A stretch of DNA of 64,000 nt from Isoetes taiwanensis (lineage: Eukaryota; Streptophyta; Lycopodiopsida; Isoetales; Isoetaceae), in assembly GCA_021234155.1 (NCBI GenBank), contig JAJEKV010000008.1:14869294-14933293 (forward strand), written 5' to 3'. Position numbers and translations under genes: made by a program. The notes under the pieces are model-generated. The model ran no database searches. It had not been told where the DNA came from and saw only the letters and a program-made list of their open reading frames with translations. This document shows positions 13,620-26,800 of this stretch, piece after piece (the first letter of the stretch is position 1; every line of letters starts with the position of its first letter).

Positions 13620-14290
13620 ATACGGCTATAATGCCTGTCCGCCATCCGCCCGAGGATGATATGTCATGACTTCATAGTTAAGCTTGGTCCGATGGTGGCG
13701 CAAGAAATCTTCCGTGAATGCACTTAAATTTGGGGATCCCCCATTTGATATAATAACTTTGGCATTCCGGGCAGTAACCCGTATATCTCCTTTCGCGAAC
13801 AATGTATGGTGTCGAAGGGTCGCGGCCTGGGTGAAAATACATGGCAAAGAACACATTTTCACAATTTGTTCACCACCACCATCAACGCATCATATCCACT
13901 CTGAGAGCAACATGGAAGGCCCACAATGAAATCCATGGTTATCATTTCCACCAAAGATTGGGTACATCCAGAGGTTGCAACTCGAACTCTTTAATCGTCA
14001 AATTTTGGTTTGCTGACACACCGACACGCTTATCGTAGCTAGTACGTCCTTCCTCTTCATCGGGCCGAAATAACCGGAGTGATTCAGCAGGTCTTCATAA
14101 AACCTGCATGTCCACCATAGGGTCGTTTGTGTGTCATGAGAATCACTATCGCACCGGTCTCAGGTACAATACAACTTCATCCTTGTAATATAATAAGTTG
14201 CCCTTCTTCTTATAGGAAACCTGAAGCTTCGCCGCTCTTTATCCGTATGTTTCCTCATTCGCTGCTAACCCAAACATCACGTAATCCCCT
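13620..14290 (-). pseudogene. Ty3/gypsy integrase remnant
   Basis: Integrase inserts the reverse-transcribed element into the genome. The minus-strand frame at 13,626-13,862 carries a readable piece of the catalytic core: a KVIISNGGS stretch matching the KVIISDRGS segment around the second catalytic Asp, then FLRHHRTKLNYE, then YHPRADGGQ matching the YHPQTDGQ box. In the readable frame the catalytic Asp position reads Asn. Minus-strand sequence up to about 14,290 continues toward the zinc-binding N-terminus but is fragmented. Non-functional. Confidence 0.75.
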
Positions 14291-14760
14291 GATGGGCTAA
14301 GGTTCGTTTCTATTTATTTCCCAAACTCCACTAGTGAGTGCGGAAATTCATGCTACAATGGTCTGGCTATCGTGCCGATGCATGCTGACAACGATCCGAA
14401 TTCACATTGTGCTTCCTGTGCTTATACATAACTGGGTCATATTCCGAATTCCATCCATCTCGACTCCCGAGATTGAGATTTACCGGTGGATAAATAACCT
14501 TTATGACTCCATTTCATCCAGATCCAATCAAATCTTCTTACCATTGTAGTGTCTCCAACACGCCAGAGCCACGGACAACTCAAGCACAATTCTCATCATG
14601 GATAGGTATCCCATCTGCCTCTATCTATTTTTCTTGGAATCATAGGCAATAACCCTCCCTCGCATTAGGGATTCCACCGGTGAAGTAATCTACCGGTATC
14701 CGTTGCCACTTCAGCTTATCCTTTCGTGATCTGCAATGCGGATAGACCGGAAAAGTGTGA
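14290..14760 (-). pseudogene. Ty3/gypsy RNase H remnant
   Basis: RNase H degrades the RNA strand during reverse transcription. On the minus strand, short stretches such as IAYDSKK followed by a WRHYNGKK-like segment match the VAYESRKL...KWRHYL region of Ty3/gypsy RNase H. They lie between the RT and integrase remnants, as expected. The frame is broken repeatedly. The same block recurs at about 40,530-41,000 in copy 2. Confidence 0.6.
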
Positions 14761-14979
14761 CGCAGCATCCTGAGCTCGAAGCCTACCTCGACCTTTGCTT
14801 CCAATGTTCCATCCAACTCTTCACCTTCTCGTAAGCTTTAGAGATCAAGAAGAGGCAATCAAGCTGGTAAAAAATCCCTTAAATCTAATTTCCGATAATA
14901 TCCCCGCTTAGTCCTGGCTAAACTTCTGATTAAACATTATTTCGAATCGCCAACTTTATCAGCTTCTATCTTTGTCGAT

Positions 14980-15700
14980 CTCAGGAAGTGTAATTCCTCC
15001 TCAATAAAATGATATGTCTCTAAATAATCCAATTCCTAGGGGTGTAAACTTTGTATTTAGAGAACTCTGGCAAAAGAGTCGATGACGCCCGAGCTTTGTA
15101 GGGCTGCGAAGATGGGTCTCATGCTCCTTAGAGTTTTACTTGATAGGATGAGAATGTCGCCGCGCAACAAATTGAACCAAAATCATCCAAGTATTGGCGT
15201 AAGATATCATTCATTAACCGCGATGAAAGTCACCGCGGGGCATTAGTTAATCCAAAAGGCATGTAACTTGAACCTATAATGCTCATATTTAAAGTAAAAG
15301 TGATGCATGGATATTCTCTAATCCTTATCATGATATCCCGAGCGAATCATCTTCGAGAAATACGGCTCCTTGCAATCGTGGGTCCATTAGATCATCTGCC
15401 TTCAGTAAAGCGTATAGACCGGATTGATGGTATGCTTATTGAGTCAGCTTATAATCAATACACATCTCAAGGAGCCATCCTTTTCTCTTAACAAAAAGCT
15501 GATAGAGCTACCAAAAGATCTAGACATCAGGGTTTAATGGAAACTCAGTTTTAGCAACTCCCCGGGTTGTTTCTTTGCTTCCGCCTAACTCGGAGGACTC
15601 CATGCCAAGACGGGCCTCATTGTAGGCTAGGTACCGTCTCTAGAGCTATCTCACACATTCTACCCTCTAAAAGCGAGGGAAGCCGATCTGCCCGGAAAGA
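14980..15700 (-). pseudogene. Ty3/gypsy reverse transcriptase remnant
   Basis: Reverse transcriptase copies element RNA into DNA. Across shifting minus-strand frames, in N- to C-terminal order, I read a KDGSLRCV stretch (RT motif KDGSLRMCIDY) near 15,450, LRSGYHDIRI near 15,340, MPFGLTNAP at about 15,243-15,263, then NDILRQYLDDF near 15,190 and a degraded DILI box with the following KEHE-like segment near 15,130. These are classic Ty3/gypsy RT motifs. Many indels and stops make the product non-functional. A parallel remnant lies at 41,230-41,800. Confidence 0.8.
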
Positions 15701-16439
15701 TCGGTAAACTTCTGAAGACTAGCAATCCCTTCCGGCAAGGTGTCCATGGATTTGTTTCTCATGAAGACCGACGGATGTAAAGCCCGATGACGAGAGGAGT
15801 TTATCCTTTCGGTACAGCTTCTTTATCTAACCGCTTGATGGACATAGACTGCATAATAGGCTTTAAGGAGTCATATTCATATCGTCACGGGTTCCATTAG
15901 TCGATTGAAGGTAACTTCTCGCCGCAGCCTTATATTGGCTTTGTCGATGCCGTAATTCCATACCAACAATAAGATCATATTTGCCAATATCCATTATTTC
16001 GCTCCCAAAGTAAATCGTTCTGCTAACCGATCTTGCTACACGCGACTACCATGAGTGTATCCTCGACTTCTACCAATCGGCTATGCGGGACAAGTTCTTG
16101 GCTGATCTCAAAGTTTCGTCGGCAATGACCGGCCATTCTAGGAGAAGCAAAATTATGTATCACCAATTCAGATCCATCAAAATTATGAAAGGCGATCGCT
16201 TCACTTGGCCTATGGTGGAAATAACAGTATTATCGCTTTTTCAAAGATTGTTTGCTTCAATGGTCGGAAGGATATGGACTTCACTGTGAATGTACTCTGG
16301 AGCCTCCTCCTCACGTAGTGTAGACTCCTGCATCGCCCTTAATCGAGATCTACGCATGGCTACCGGGCACTTTGTGTGCCATAGGGTACTTCGGGCATGT
16401 AGTGCCCGGCTCCATACACCAGAATATGCCTTATCTCAA

Positions 16440-17190
16440 GAATCGATCTCGGCCCTTTGGGAATAGATTGCAAGAGATTCCGAACTTCAATTTATATTAT
16501 TCTGGCTTGTTCCGGCATTGAAGGTGACTTTCTTTTCCGGCTACTTAAGAGTTATGTTTGAGAGTCTCGATCATGGCTCTGTACAGAGGCCAGTCATTAT
16601 AAGGAGCGGGGACGCGGATATCGTTCTTTGGTATGTCCTCCTCTGAGGTTTAATGCTTTAGCCTTCTAATGAATCGGGATTTCGGTCTGTGGTCTTAACC
16701 ATTCGCTTTTTCTTAATTGATGGGGGCCAACCTTCAACAGCCCTCCACCACTCTTTTCATTCATCCCGGGTACGATGTACCAGCTATTTAATCTATCATA
16801 GGTCTCGAACTCCATATTAACCTCTTCCTCGCTCTAACTGTAGAAGGTTCTGATTTGTTGGCATTTGTGCGACGAGGGTAATATAATGCTGCACTTTAAA
16901 AGCCTTGGCAAACTTTTTGAACTTGCACTCCTATCATTCGTTAGCCGGCATAGCCCTTCCACCAAATACGCGGCAGCCTTCAGAAGGTTTGTGGCGGCAA
17001 CCTTCCCTTGATCCGGTCATGTCAGATTCTAAACCCTTTATCCTCATTTGTGCCAGACTCGCGATTCTCAAAATTTCACCTCTAGATTTTGCCACCACCA
17101 GTCAATTTCTATTTTTCCATATAACGGGTTATGGTCGTATTAACCGCTTTACTTCGGCATCTCTTGTCCCCTACGACGTTATTGTTTTTG
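16440..17190 (-). pseudogene. Ty3/gypsy gag remnant, copy 1
   Basis: This sequence aligns with the open gag at 42,721-43,821. The two share GCCTTGGCAAACTTTTTGAA near 16,904, GGCATAGCCCTTCCACC near 16,950 and CTATTTTTCCATATA near 17,108. Here the frame is destroyed by scattered short indels, while the copy at 42.7 kb is open. A stretch left of gag (about 16,370-16,440) may hold a degraded CCHC zinc knuckle, with a CG..GHY-like read on the minus strand, but this is uncertain. Homology to the N-terminal third of gag is lost beyond about 17,190. Confidence 0.75.
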
Positions 17191-17859
17191 GTATCTTTTA
17201 ATGTGAAGTTTATTAAAGTTTTGTCCCTTTGTAAGCTTATTCAACAGCCCCAGGTATCGGATCCCGAAATCCGAAAGGATTCAACTAGCCGGGACATGGT
17301 TAGGAACTGAAAGCCGGAGGGTGTTCTAATAGTACGGCCTCTTGTGGGGCTTAAAAAGGTGACAGTCATTGAATATTTTCTTGGGGTCCGGCCCTCGGGA
17401 TCGACTCTCTCTCTCTACCGAGGTGGCCATTCAAAGTCGCCTTTGTTTGACTTGGGGGAAGGGTGCTGGCCATGCTTGCTCAACAATCCTGCCGCCTGAC
17501 CGGGGTTTTAACTCCCTAACGCTGGGTTCTGACCTTTCTATCTCAAAATTTGGAAATTTTATGTCGGGTAGATGACCATGTAGCCAAATTACCAAAAACT
17601 ATAATTTACTCCCCATGCCATGCATTAATCTATGAATTTATATAAAACTATAAATGCAATAAAATGCATAACTGTAAAAGAGTGTGCATCAAAGGCGAAG
17701 TCTTGAATGTGGGTAACAAGGCGGTATGTATTAATATTAAAAATTTTTCACTTGGAAACTATGTATATCTTTCATCGGCTAATTGTTTCTCTATGGAAAC
17801 AAACTACCATTGCTGTGTTAGTTATGCTATCCATGTCAATGAGCTTTAGGGATAAAACC
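17191..17859. other. AT-rich spacer between gypsy remnant and tandem array
   Basis: No gene is seen. The 5' LTR of the gypsy element would be expected here or further right, but I do not find it. The end of the interval (17,818-17,850, TTATGCTATCCATGTCAATG) resembles sequence inside the array break at about 24,185, which suggests this flank was duplicated together with part of the array. Confidence 0.45.
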
Positions 17860-20800
17860 AAACAAAAACCCTTCTTGTGAATCAAGTCACATGTGGTTTA
17901 CGCCCTCAACGTAAATCTAGGACTGGCGATAACGTCCACGAGCTAAGGTCAACCTTAAGTACAACGATCCCACAAACTCCATTCCCTTTGACCTTTAATG
18001 CTAACCTTTGACCAGACCTTCTCCCAAAATTTCAAAATTGGCCGCGGTGGCCGGAGGATAAGCCAGAATCCAAATGGCAAAATCGCACTTATTTTCGTGA
18101 TACTAAGAATATGGACAGAAATACAGCCCTAATTTCCGCAGTGCCTCCACTTCACTTGCCACATCGAGGAGGATGTGCTCAACCTCCGCCTCGCTGGCCT
18201 TCCCGTAGTTCTATTTCACGCAGCTTTCGCCAGTTCCAGGGTAATGTGGTTCAGTCTCAGCCCCTAATGTAAACGCCAGGAACCTTTCTAACCCCGGCAA
18301 CTCCATCAAGCTTACGCGGAGGCTCTCCTTGTTTTGCATTCTGGGACCTTATACCGCGGATTTGACGGACTGGGGTGTTGACGCTGTAGCATCTTAATTC
18401 TGGGAAAACTCTCCTAAGTCGCTATTCCGAATTTCCTCTCCTGCCTCTGGGATCGACGTTACACCTTCCTCTCCGGATCAAGCGATTTGATTCCCGCCAA
18501 TGGACTCCGTGACCACGGATGACACTGGAACTGGTGCTCCGCGGGTGAAGACTAATCTCAATCTCCAAGAAGTTTCAGTAGTTTCACCATCACACTCAGA
18601 AAGTCAATTGGCTCTAGATGTGGATGATACCGCCGGAAGGCGGAGTGTTTCTTTCTTTTGCAAAACCCACCTGCAATCTGCTCCCTTAGGGCATTTCATG
18701 TATTCCGTGACGATTTGAGTGTGGTCGATTTGCTATTCCGAGCCTCCTGCCCGAACCACGCGACACTCCATGGCTTTACAAGGTCGACCGTGATCTTCCC
18801 GCCGCCTTGATGCTCTCCTGACTTCCATTCGAATTTGGCTCTTCTCCCTGGCGGAGACCAACGGCTGATAGGGGAAACCGTCCCGAGGTGGTTTAGCGCA
18901 GCCGGAGCCGCCGTGAAGGGTTGCCTCTGGGAACTTTTTGATCTCCGCTCTCAGTCCTGACTCCTCCTGGTGAGGGATCCCCCCAGCTGTCCCGGCTCGC
19001 TTGACTTTGGGGAAGCACGGCTGGTTCTCGCGAATTCCAAGGTCAGCCTGACCGCTCTTAATGCTAACCTCTTTGACTCCAGACCTTCTCCTCAAAATTT
19101 CTAAATTGGGCTCGCAGGTGGGCTGAGATGGGTTAGGGAATCCAAATTGCAAAATCAATTTATTTCCGTGACAATGCACCACTATGAATTTATGAATGTC
19201 TTGGTTATCAAGAAAAGCGCCTCCCCGGATTTCTATCACACATCTAGAGGAGCGACCGTGCCCAACTCCTCGGCCTGGCCTTTTAGCTCTTTGCTCAGAT
19301 TCCTGGCCAGTAGCCTGGGCCAGTCCTGCGTACGGTCAGGTCTCATCTCAAAACGAAACCCTTCTGGTGAACCCGGCAACCCACGTGGTTTACGTTTTGC
19401 GTCCTCTCTCGTCGATTCATGACCTCATACCGTGACTTGACGTGGAGGGGGTGTTGGACGCCGTGAGCACTCCATCTGTAACTCTTGAAGTCGCTGGTTC
19501 CTAATTTCCTCTCCTCGGCGTCTGTGACTCCACTTCGCTACCTCCCTTCCTGAATTGCGAGATTTGATCAGCTTAACGATTCTGTAATCCACGACGCTGT
19601 CTCTGGGATCAAGTTCACAAGCATCTCAATTCACCTCCAAGAAGCCAAAGTAGCTCACTTCCATCACACTCGGAACAATTGGCTCAGGATGTGGGATGAC
19701 ACCGTCGCGGAGTGGGCTTGAGCGTTTCTTTGCAAACTACCTCTGAATTTGCCTCCCTTTAGGGTAACTACCATCTTGACGAGTTTGCGTGGTCGATCAG
19801 CCATTCCCGAGCTTCCTCGCGTCTCAACGACAAGACACCGCGGTTTCTTACAAGGTCGATCTCAGTGACGCCTGGCCATTGCCTTCCCGGACCATCCGGA
19901 ATCTTTGGGCTTCCAAGAGGCCTCCCTAATCCAGAGTGATCCAACGGCTTCCAGGGCGGGGAACTGGCCTGAGGGTGTCGATACTGCACGGGATACCAAG
20001 CAGAAGGGCTGCCCCTGAACTTTTTGATCCCGCCTCTTGGGGTCCCACTTCCTCTTGTGAGGGATCCCCTGGAAGGTCCCCGGGTCTCTCGGCTTGACTT
20101 GGGGGTGTCAACCACCATGTTCTCAACGCCTGACTGCTTCTAATGCTAACCTTTGACTCTAGGACCTTCTCCTAAAATTTAGAATCATCGGTGCCCGGAA
20201 ATGGATTAGGGATCTCCAAATGTACAGAATTTATTGGTGACAATGCATTGGATTATGCACTTATGAATGTTCACATCGCAGAGTGCCGCCCCCGACTTCT
20301 CTAATACTCTCCCAGCTATCCTGGGAGGGAGAGGATAGGCCCAAACTCGCTCCATCCGGCCTCTTTGTTCCGTATTCTCATCAGTACTCTTCTACTGTGT
20401 CCTAACAGTGTAATGTATCAAGTTCTGCACTTCTAAAACGCAAACTCCTTCTAGAATCTTTCTGCAACCCAGGTTTGACAAGCTTTGGAGGCTCCTCTGT
20501 CAGGGATTCGTGGGCGATTCCTACCGCGACTTCGACGGGAGTGGGGGCGCTGGACGCAGGCACGACCCCAAAAATCCCCAAGCCGCCTCGGACTTCCCTC
20601 TCTCAAGGCCCGGGACTCCGGACGCGACTTCCCTCCGAATTCACATTTGATCACCAATGGACTCTAACGCCGACGCTGCTCCTGGGACCAAGTTCCGCGG
20701 CTGTGAAGACCACCACCTCCAAGAAGCTAAAGTAGCTTCACTTCCATCACACCGGGTGAGTCAATTGGCCCAGATGTGGATGGATATCAATGTTGCGGAG

Positions 20801-23800
20801 GGCGCGGAGTGTTTCTTTCTTTGCAAACCGACCTTGGTAACTTGCTCCTTGTGGGTACTTATCTCGGACGATTTGGCGGGGACGATTTGCCATTCCCAGC
20901 CTCCTGCGTCTTCAACGACAAGACACCATGTGTTCTTGCTGGCCGACTCAAAGGACGCTCAAGGTTTGACAAAGTTCCTGGACTGACTCGAATCTGGGCT
21001 CCTTCCCAAGAGGGCCTCCCATCCCGAGGATCCGAATGGTCTGACAGGGAACCGTCCCGGAGGGGTGGTTAGCGGCACTTCTGTGGAGCCGGGCCAGAAG
21101 GGTCATTCCTAACTTTTTTGATCCCGCCTCTTGGGGTCCCGGGACTCTCCCCTCAGGAGGGATCAGCCCGCAAGGTCCGCCTGCTTGATCTCGGGGAAGG
21201 GTGCTCTGGCTACCCCGCAACCCGGCCTCCGACTGCCTCCATCGCTGGAACTTTCAATTCTAGACCTTCTCCCAAAATCAAAATTGGGTCAGCCTGAGAG
21301 ATGGGTTAGGAACCACCGCGCAACCTGCACTTCTATTTTCGCATAAATGCATTAATTGGCGACTTATGAATGTCTGCCACCTAAAAGCTCTAATTTCTAC
21401 TTCAAGCCACATCTTATGAGTGACGTGTGCCCAAACTCTGCTCCGGCTGGCCTCTTGCTCAGATTCTCACAGCCTTCGTGTCCCAAGGGCAATGGGGATT
21501 GAAGTCTCTGGGCCTCACAAACGAACTCTTTCTAGAACTCCTCGCAACCCACTGTGGTTTACGCTTTGGAGGCTCCTCTCCTTGTCGAGCCCATGATCCT
21601 TGGCACTGGATTTGACGTGGGAGGGGTGTTGACGCCAGAGCACGGGACTCCTAAAATCCTCTCTCTGGAAAGCCGTAAGTTGCCCCCAATTCTCTCTCCC
21701 CTAAGGCCTCGGGACTATCGCACTCCCTCTCTCCTAACGGGGCATTTGATCACAATGGACCTGCACTGCATTTGCCTGGGACCAAGTTCCGGTGGCTGAG
21801 ACTCACCCTAATTCCTCCCAAGAAGCAGCCAGCAGCTTTCCTCACCACTCACACTCAGAGTCACTGGGTCAGATGTGGATGGATACCGTCTGGAGGGCGG
21901 AGTGTTTCTTTCTTTTGTAAAACTGCATCTTTGTAATCTCTGTTCTTAGGGTAATTTCGCTATTCCTGACTTATTTAAGGTGGTCGATTTTGCCATTCCT
22001 GAGCTCCCTGCCCGAACGACAAGACATCATGCGGCTTCATGTCAATTTTAGATTTCAAGGGTTTATTGCTCTCCCATCGATTCGGGAATCTTTTTATCTT
22101 CTGGTGAGGCTCGGCCCAGGATCCAACGGCTTGACAGGGGAACCCCGCTCCCGGAGGGTGGTCACACAGTGCCTCGGGGAGCGCTGTGAAGGGCTGCTCT
22201 AGAACTTTTTGATCCCCGCCTTGGGGTCCCAGACTCTCAGGAGGGATCCCCTGCAAGGTTCCTGCCTGTTTGACTTGGGAGCGCTGCTTGCCCTTCCGCA
22301 ACTGCCCCCATCAGTTCTAAGTAATGCTAACCTTTGACTCTAGACCTTTCTCCAAATTTCTTCTCTCGAAAATTGGGTCTGGTAGCCGGAAATGGATTAG
22401 GATTCCAAATGGGTAAAAATCGAATTTATTGCATTAATGCATTAATTATAATTTATGGTGTTCTCATATCAGAGGCCTCTAATTTCTACTTGCCACATCT
22501 GAGGAGAGCAGGCCTAAAGTTCCTACGCTTCCTCTCTTTGTTTCCAGATTCTTTGCCAGTGTGCCTCTACAAACGTCCTCTGGGGTGTAATGGGGACTGA
22601 GCTGCCTCAAAAACTTGGAACTCTTCTAGGAAATCTGCAAACCCATGGTTTATTGCTTGGGAGGTCCCTCTGTCGGATTCGGGCGGGACTAAATGGATTC
22701 TGACGTGGAGTGGGGTGTTGACGCTTTGTGCACGGACTAAAATCCCCTGTCAAGCACTAATTTCTCTCCTCAAGGTTCCTCGGGGACTTGATTTTTGAAG
22801 AATTCCCTCCTCCCAATCAAGCATTTTTGACTCCTCTCGTCTCAATAGACTCCTAACGCCGACGCTGTTCTCAGACCAAGTTCCGCGGGCTGTACATCTC
22901 ACCTACTCTCCAAGAAGCTTCTCAGTAGCTTTACTTCCCATCACACTGTAGGGTCAATTGCCCAGGATGTGGATGCTGGATACCTGCCGTGGGAGGGCTG
23001 AGGTTTCTTTCTTTGCAAAACCGCACTTTGTAACTTGCTCCTGTAATTTCATTCTGAGATTTGGATTGTGGTCGGATTTACATTCACGAGTCTCTCCCAA
23101 GGCCCGAACGACAAGACATCATGGCTTTTACAAGGTTTGTCTCAGACTTCACACATTGAAAGTTCTCCTCGACCGATCTGAATCTTTTTGGGCCTTTCTC
23201 CTCAAGAGGGGCCCCCAACGAGTGATCCGAATCCGGCTCTGATAGGGGAACCGGGCTCCTGAGGGTGAGCTGCAGCCTCCTGGGAGCCACGCTGTGAGCA
23301 CGCCTTCTTGAACTTTTGATCCCGGCCTTTGGTCCTGGATTTCTCCCTCTTGTGTGAGGGATCCCCTAAGGTCCCTGCCTCGCTGGATCGAAGGGTGTCA
23401 CTTGCTGTTCGCAATCTGGCCCAGCCCAACGCTTTCCAATGCTAACCCTGACTCCAGACCTTTCTCCAAAATTTAGAAAATTGGGCCTGTGTGTCGAAAT
23501 GGATTAGGATTCTGCTCTGCAAAATCGTAATTTATTTTCAGAGCAATGCATTAATTAAGTAATTTATGAATGTTCACACCTAAAGCTACCGATTTCTACT
23601 TGCTACACTGAGGAGGACAAAGCTCAAACCTGGGTTCGCCGTTCCCTTGTTCGATTCTACTATGCCTCCTCGGCCAGTCCTAAGTGTAACAGACTGTTCC
23701 TACTTCCAAAACGCGAAACCTTCTAGAACCTCGGGTAACCCATGTGGTTTATTGCTTTTGGAGGTCTTCCTTGCTGTGACGGGCGGGGACTATGCTCGGG

Positions 23801-26800
23801 TGACTGATCGTGGAGGGAAACCGACGCTGTGAGTACCTGACCCTAAAATCTCTCTCTAAGTCGCTATTCCTAATTTCCTTCTCATAGTTCCTGGGACGAC
23901 GGCAATTCTCCTGAATCATGATTGGATCTACTAATGGACTGCATTGACGCGTTCTAGGGACCAAGTTCAGGGTTGTAAGACCAAAATTGGGCTTCCCAAA
24001 ATAAAAACTCCTTTCTAGAATTGTGTCATTGGGGAAACCCGTGATGCTGAGGCTCCTCCTTGTTCTATTTGGTCGGGACTTTGCAATCGTATTCCTGACA
24101 TGGAGTGGGGTGTTGACGCCAGAGGCCGGGACCCTAAACTCCCCCTAAGTTGTTTTGCCCCAATTCCGGCTCATTACAAGTTAATTATGCTATCCACTCA
24201 AATAGCTTTGTGGAGCAAATCATTGAACAAGGGCATTCTCGCTTATCCATATGCCCTTTGATAATCAAAAACACAACCATATCAATACAAACAAATTTTA
24301 ACCCTCTCTCTCCAAACCCACTTAGTTCTTGTTTTCAGGAATCATTTATCTTCATCTCTAGTAGTTATGATGCTTTTTCTCAGAATCATTTATCTCATTC
24401 TAATAGTTATGATGCTTTATATTCTCAATGCAATCTTTTAGACTAAGTATAATCGCCCAAATGGTTAAGCAATGTCCTAAGCAATAACGCATCCTAATAA
24501 ACTCCATTCCCTTTGACCTTTTTAGCCAACCTTTCGATCTAGACCTTCTCTCCAAAATTTCGTAATTAATGTAAACTGGAGATGGCTAGGAACCAAATTG
24601 CAAAAATCGGGAATTTATTTCTCAGACAATGCATTAATTCAAGTAATTTTATGAATGTCTCACACTCAGCAGTTACCGACTTCTACTTCCACACATCTGG
24701 GAGGAGGACAGTCTAAACTCCACTAAGGCTTCTTTGTCTGCTCCATATTCTCTACTGCAGTTTCTGCCTGTGTCCCATGTAGCAGAGACTGAGTTCCTAC
24801 TTCAAAATGCAGTCCCTCTTTCTAGGACCCCCGGGTGAACCCACTGGTTTTTGATGTTTTGGGAGGCCCTCTCTCCTGTTGACATTCGGGACCTGCTGCG
24901 GACTCTGACGTGCAAGGACTGCAGCACTACTCCTAAAAACTCCTAAGCCGCTGTCTCCACCCTTCTCCCTCTGCTGCCTCGGGGACGGGACGCGCTTACC
25001 CTCCCTCCCAATCATGACGATCATTAACGGACTCACACGACGCTGCCCTCGGGAACCAAGTTCCGCGGGCTGTACATCTCACCCCACCTCCAAGAAGTTT
25101 CAGTAGCTCACTTCATCACACTTCAGAAATAATTGGCCTATAGGATGTGGGATGGATAATCGGCCGCGGGTAGCTGCTGAGTGTTTCTTTCGGTAAAACC
25201 CACCTTTCGTAACTCTGCTCCCTAGGGTACTTCCCTTTCATTTATTCTCGGACGATTTATGGTCGACGGTTATTCCTCGAGCCCTCCCTATACCCTCTAA
25301 CCACAAGACATCATGGCTTACAAGGTCGACTCTCGTGACGCTTCCATGTATTTGACAAGTTCTCCCTGACCTATCTTCTGACCTTGGCCTCTCCCCGGCA
25401 GGGCTCCCCGAACCCGAGGATCCAACGCACGGATAGGGGAACCGTGGCTCCCGGGAGGGTGGTCATTACGCTGCAGCCTCTGTGGGAGCGGCCATGAAGG
25501 GTCGGGCCGAACTTCTTTTGGGATCCCGCCTTCTGTCCCACTCTCCCTCACAGGAGGATCGCTGCGAAGCGGTCCCTGGCCCTCGCTTGACTTTGGGAGG
25601 GTGCCCTGCTGTTCCAACGCTGCCTCGGACTGCTCTAATGCTAACCCTTGACCTAGACCCTTTCTCCTTCTAAAATTTAGAAAATTGGCCAGGCCGGAAA
25701 TGGGATTAGGATTCCAAATTGCAAAAAAATCGTAATTTATTTTCAGACAATGTATTAATTGCGTAATTTATGAATGTCTTTACATCGCAAAGTTTCCTAA
25801 TTTCACCACTTGCTGGGTCCATCTGGGAGGAGGGACAGGCCCAAACTCCTCGGTCCCCGGCCGCTTCCCCTTGTTCAGAGCTCTCTATTTAGCCTTCCTG
25901 CATGTGTCCTGGTAACAGACTGGGTTCTACTTCCCAAAAATGCAAACCCTTCTAGAACCTCGCTGCAACTCCACGTGGCTTACGCTTTGGAGGCCCCTCT
26001 CCTTGCTCCATTCGCAAGGACTCATGCCGTGGACTTGGACGCGGGAGGGGTGCTGACGAGCACCTGACCCTAAAAATCCCCTGCCGCTGTCTGACTTTCC
26101 TAAGGCTCTGGGACCTGATGCAAGGAGCCTCCTCCTAATTGGTGATTTGACTTCGCCTAAATGACTTCCAACGCCGGACAAGGTTCGGGACCGTCTCCGT
26201 GGCTGAGACCACCCGACTCTCCAAGAAGCACTCAAAGCAGCTCTCACTCTCCATCACACTCGGGAAATTGGCCCAGGGATGTGGATGCGATACTTTCCTC
26301 GGAGGGCTTGAGTAAGTCTTTCGCAAACCCCACTTTGGTAACTTGTTCTTTAGGGTAATTTCGCCATCTCCGGACGATTTGGCAGGGTCGATTTGCCATT
26401 CTCCGAGCCTGCCCGAACGACAAGACACTGTTTCTATGCTAAGCCACTCGGGGATTTACCATGGGTTTGACAAGTTCTCCTGACCTATCCGAATCTTTGG
26501 CCTTCCCAAGAGGGGCCTCAACGGGAGGAAGATCCAATCCAGCTCTGGATAGGGGGAACCGCCCGGAGGGTGGTTCACATGCACCGGGATGAAGGGTCAC
26601 GCAGAACTTTTGGATCCCCGCTCTTGGGGTCCCACTCCCTCTTTGTGAGGGGATCGGCCAAAGGTCCCCGGGCCTCGCTTGCATCATTGGGAAGGGTGCT
26701 GCCCTCACACCTGAACGCCGTCTCCACCTCATTCTAATGCTAACCCTGACTCTAGACCTTCTCCGTGTAACTCTTTCGGGGTAATTGGGTCAGGTTGGAG

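Larger units (their letters stand above)
10561..17190 (-). mobile_element. Decayed Ty3/gypsy LTR retrotransposon, copy 1
   Basis: Read on the minus strand, the remnants come in the order gag (16.4-17.2 kb), RT (15.0-15.7 kb), RNase H (14.3-14.8 kb), integrase (13.6-14.3 kb) and 3' LTR (12,192-10,561). RT before integrase is the diagnostic order of Ty3/gypsy, not Ty1/copia. All coding parts are broken by frequent short indels and stops, so no product is expected. The 5' LTR, expected to the right of gag, is not seen: the gag homology fades near 17,190 and AT-rich sequence follows. A second copy of the same family lies at 40,520-43,821. Confidence 0.8.

Noticed and set aside
18733-19239. 168-codon minus-strand frame in the tandem array
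   Set aside because: The frame is not kept in the other units of the array, so it is a chance opening.
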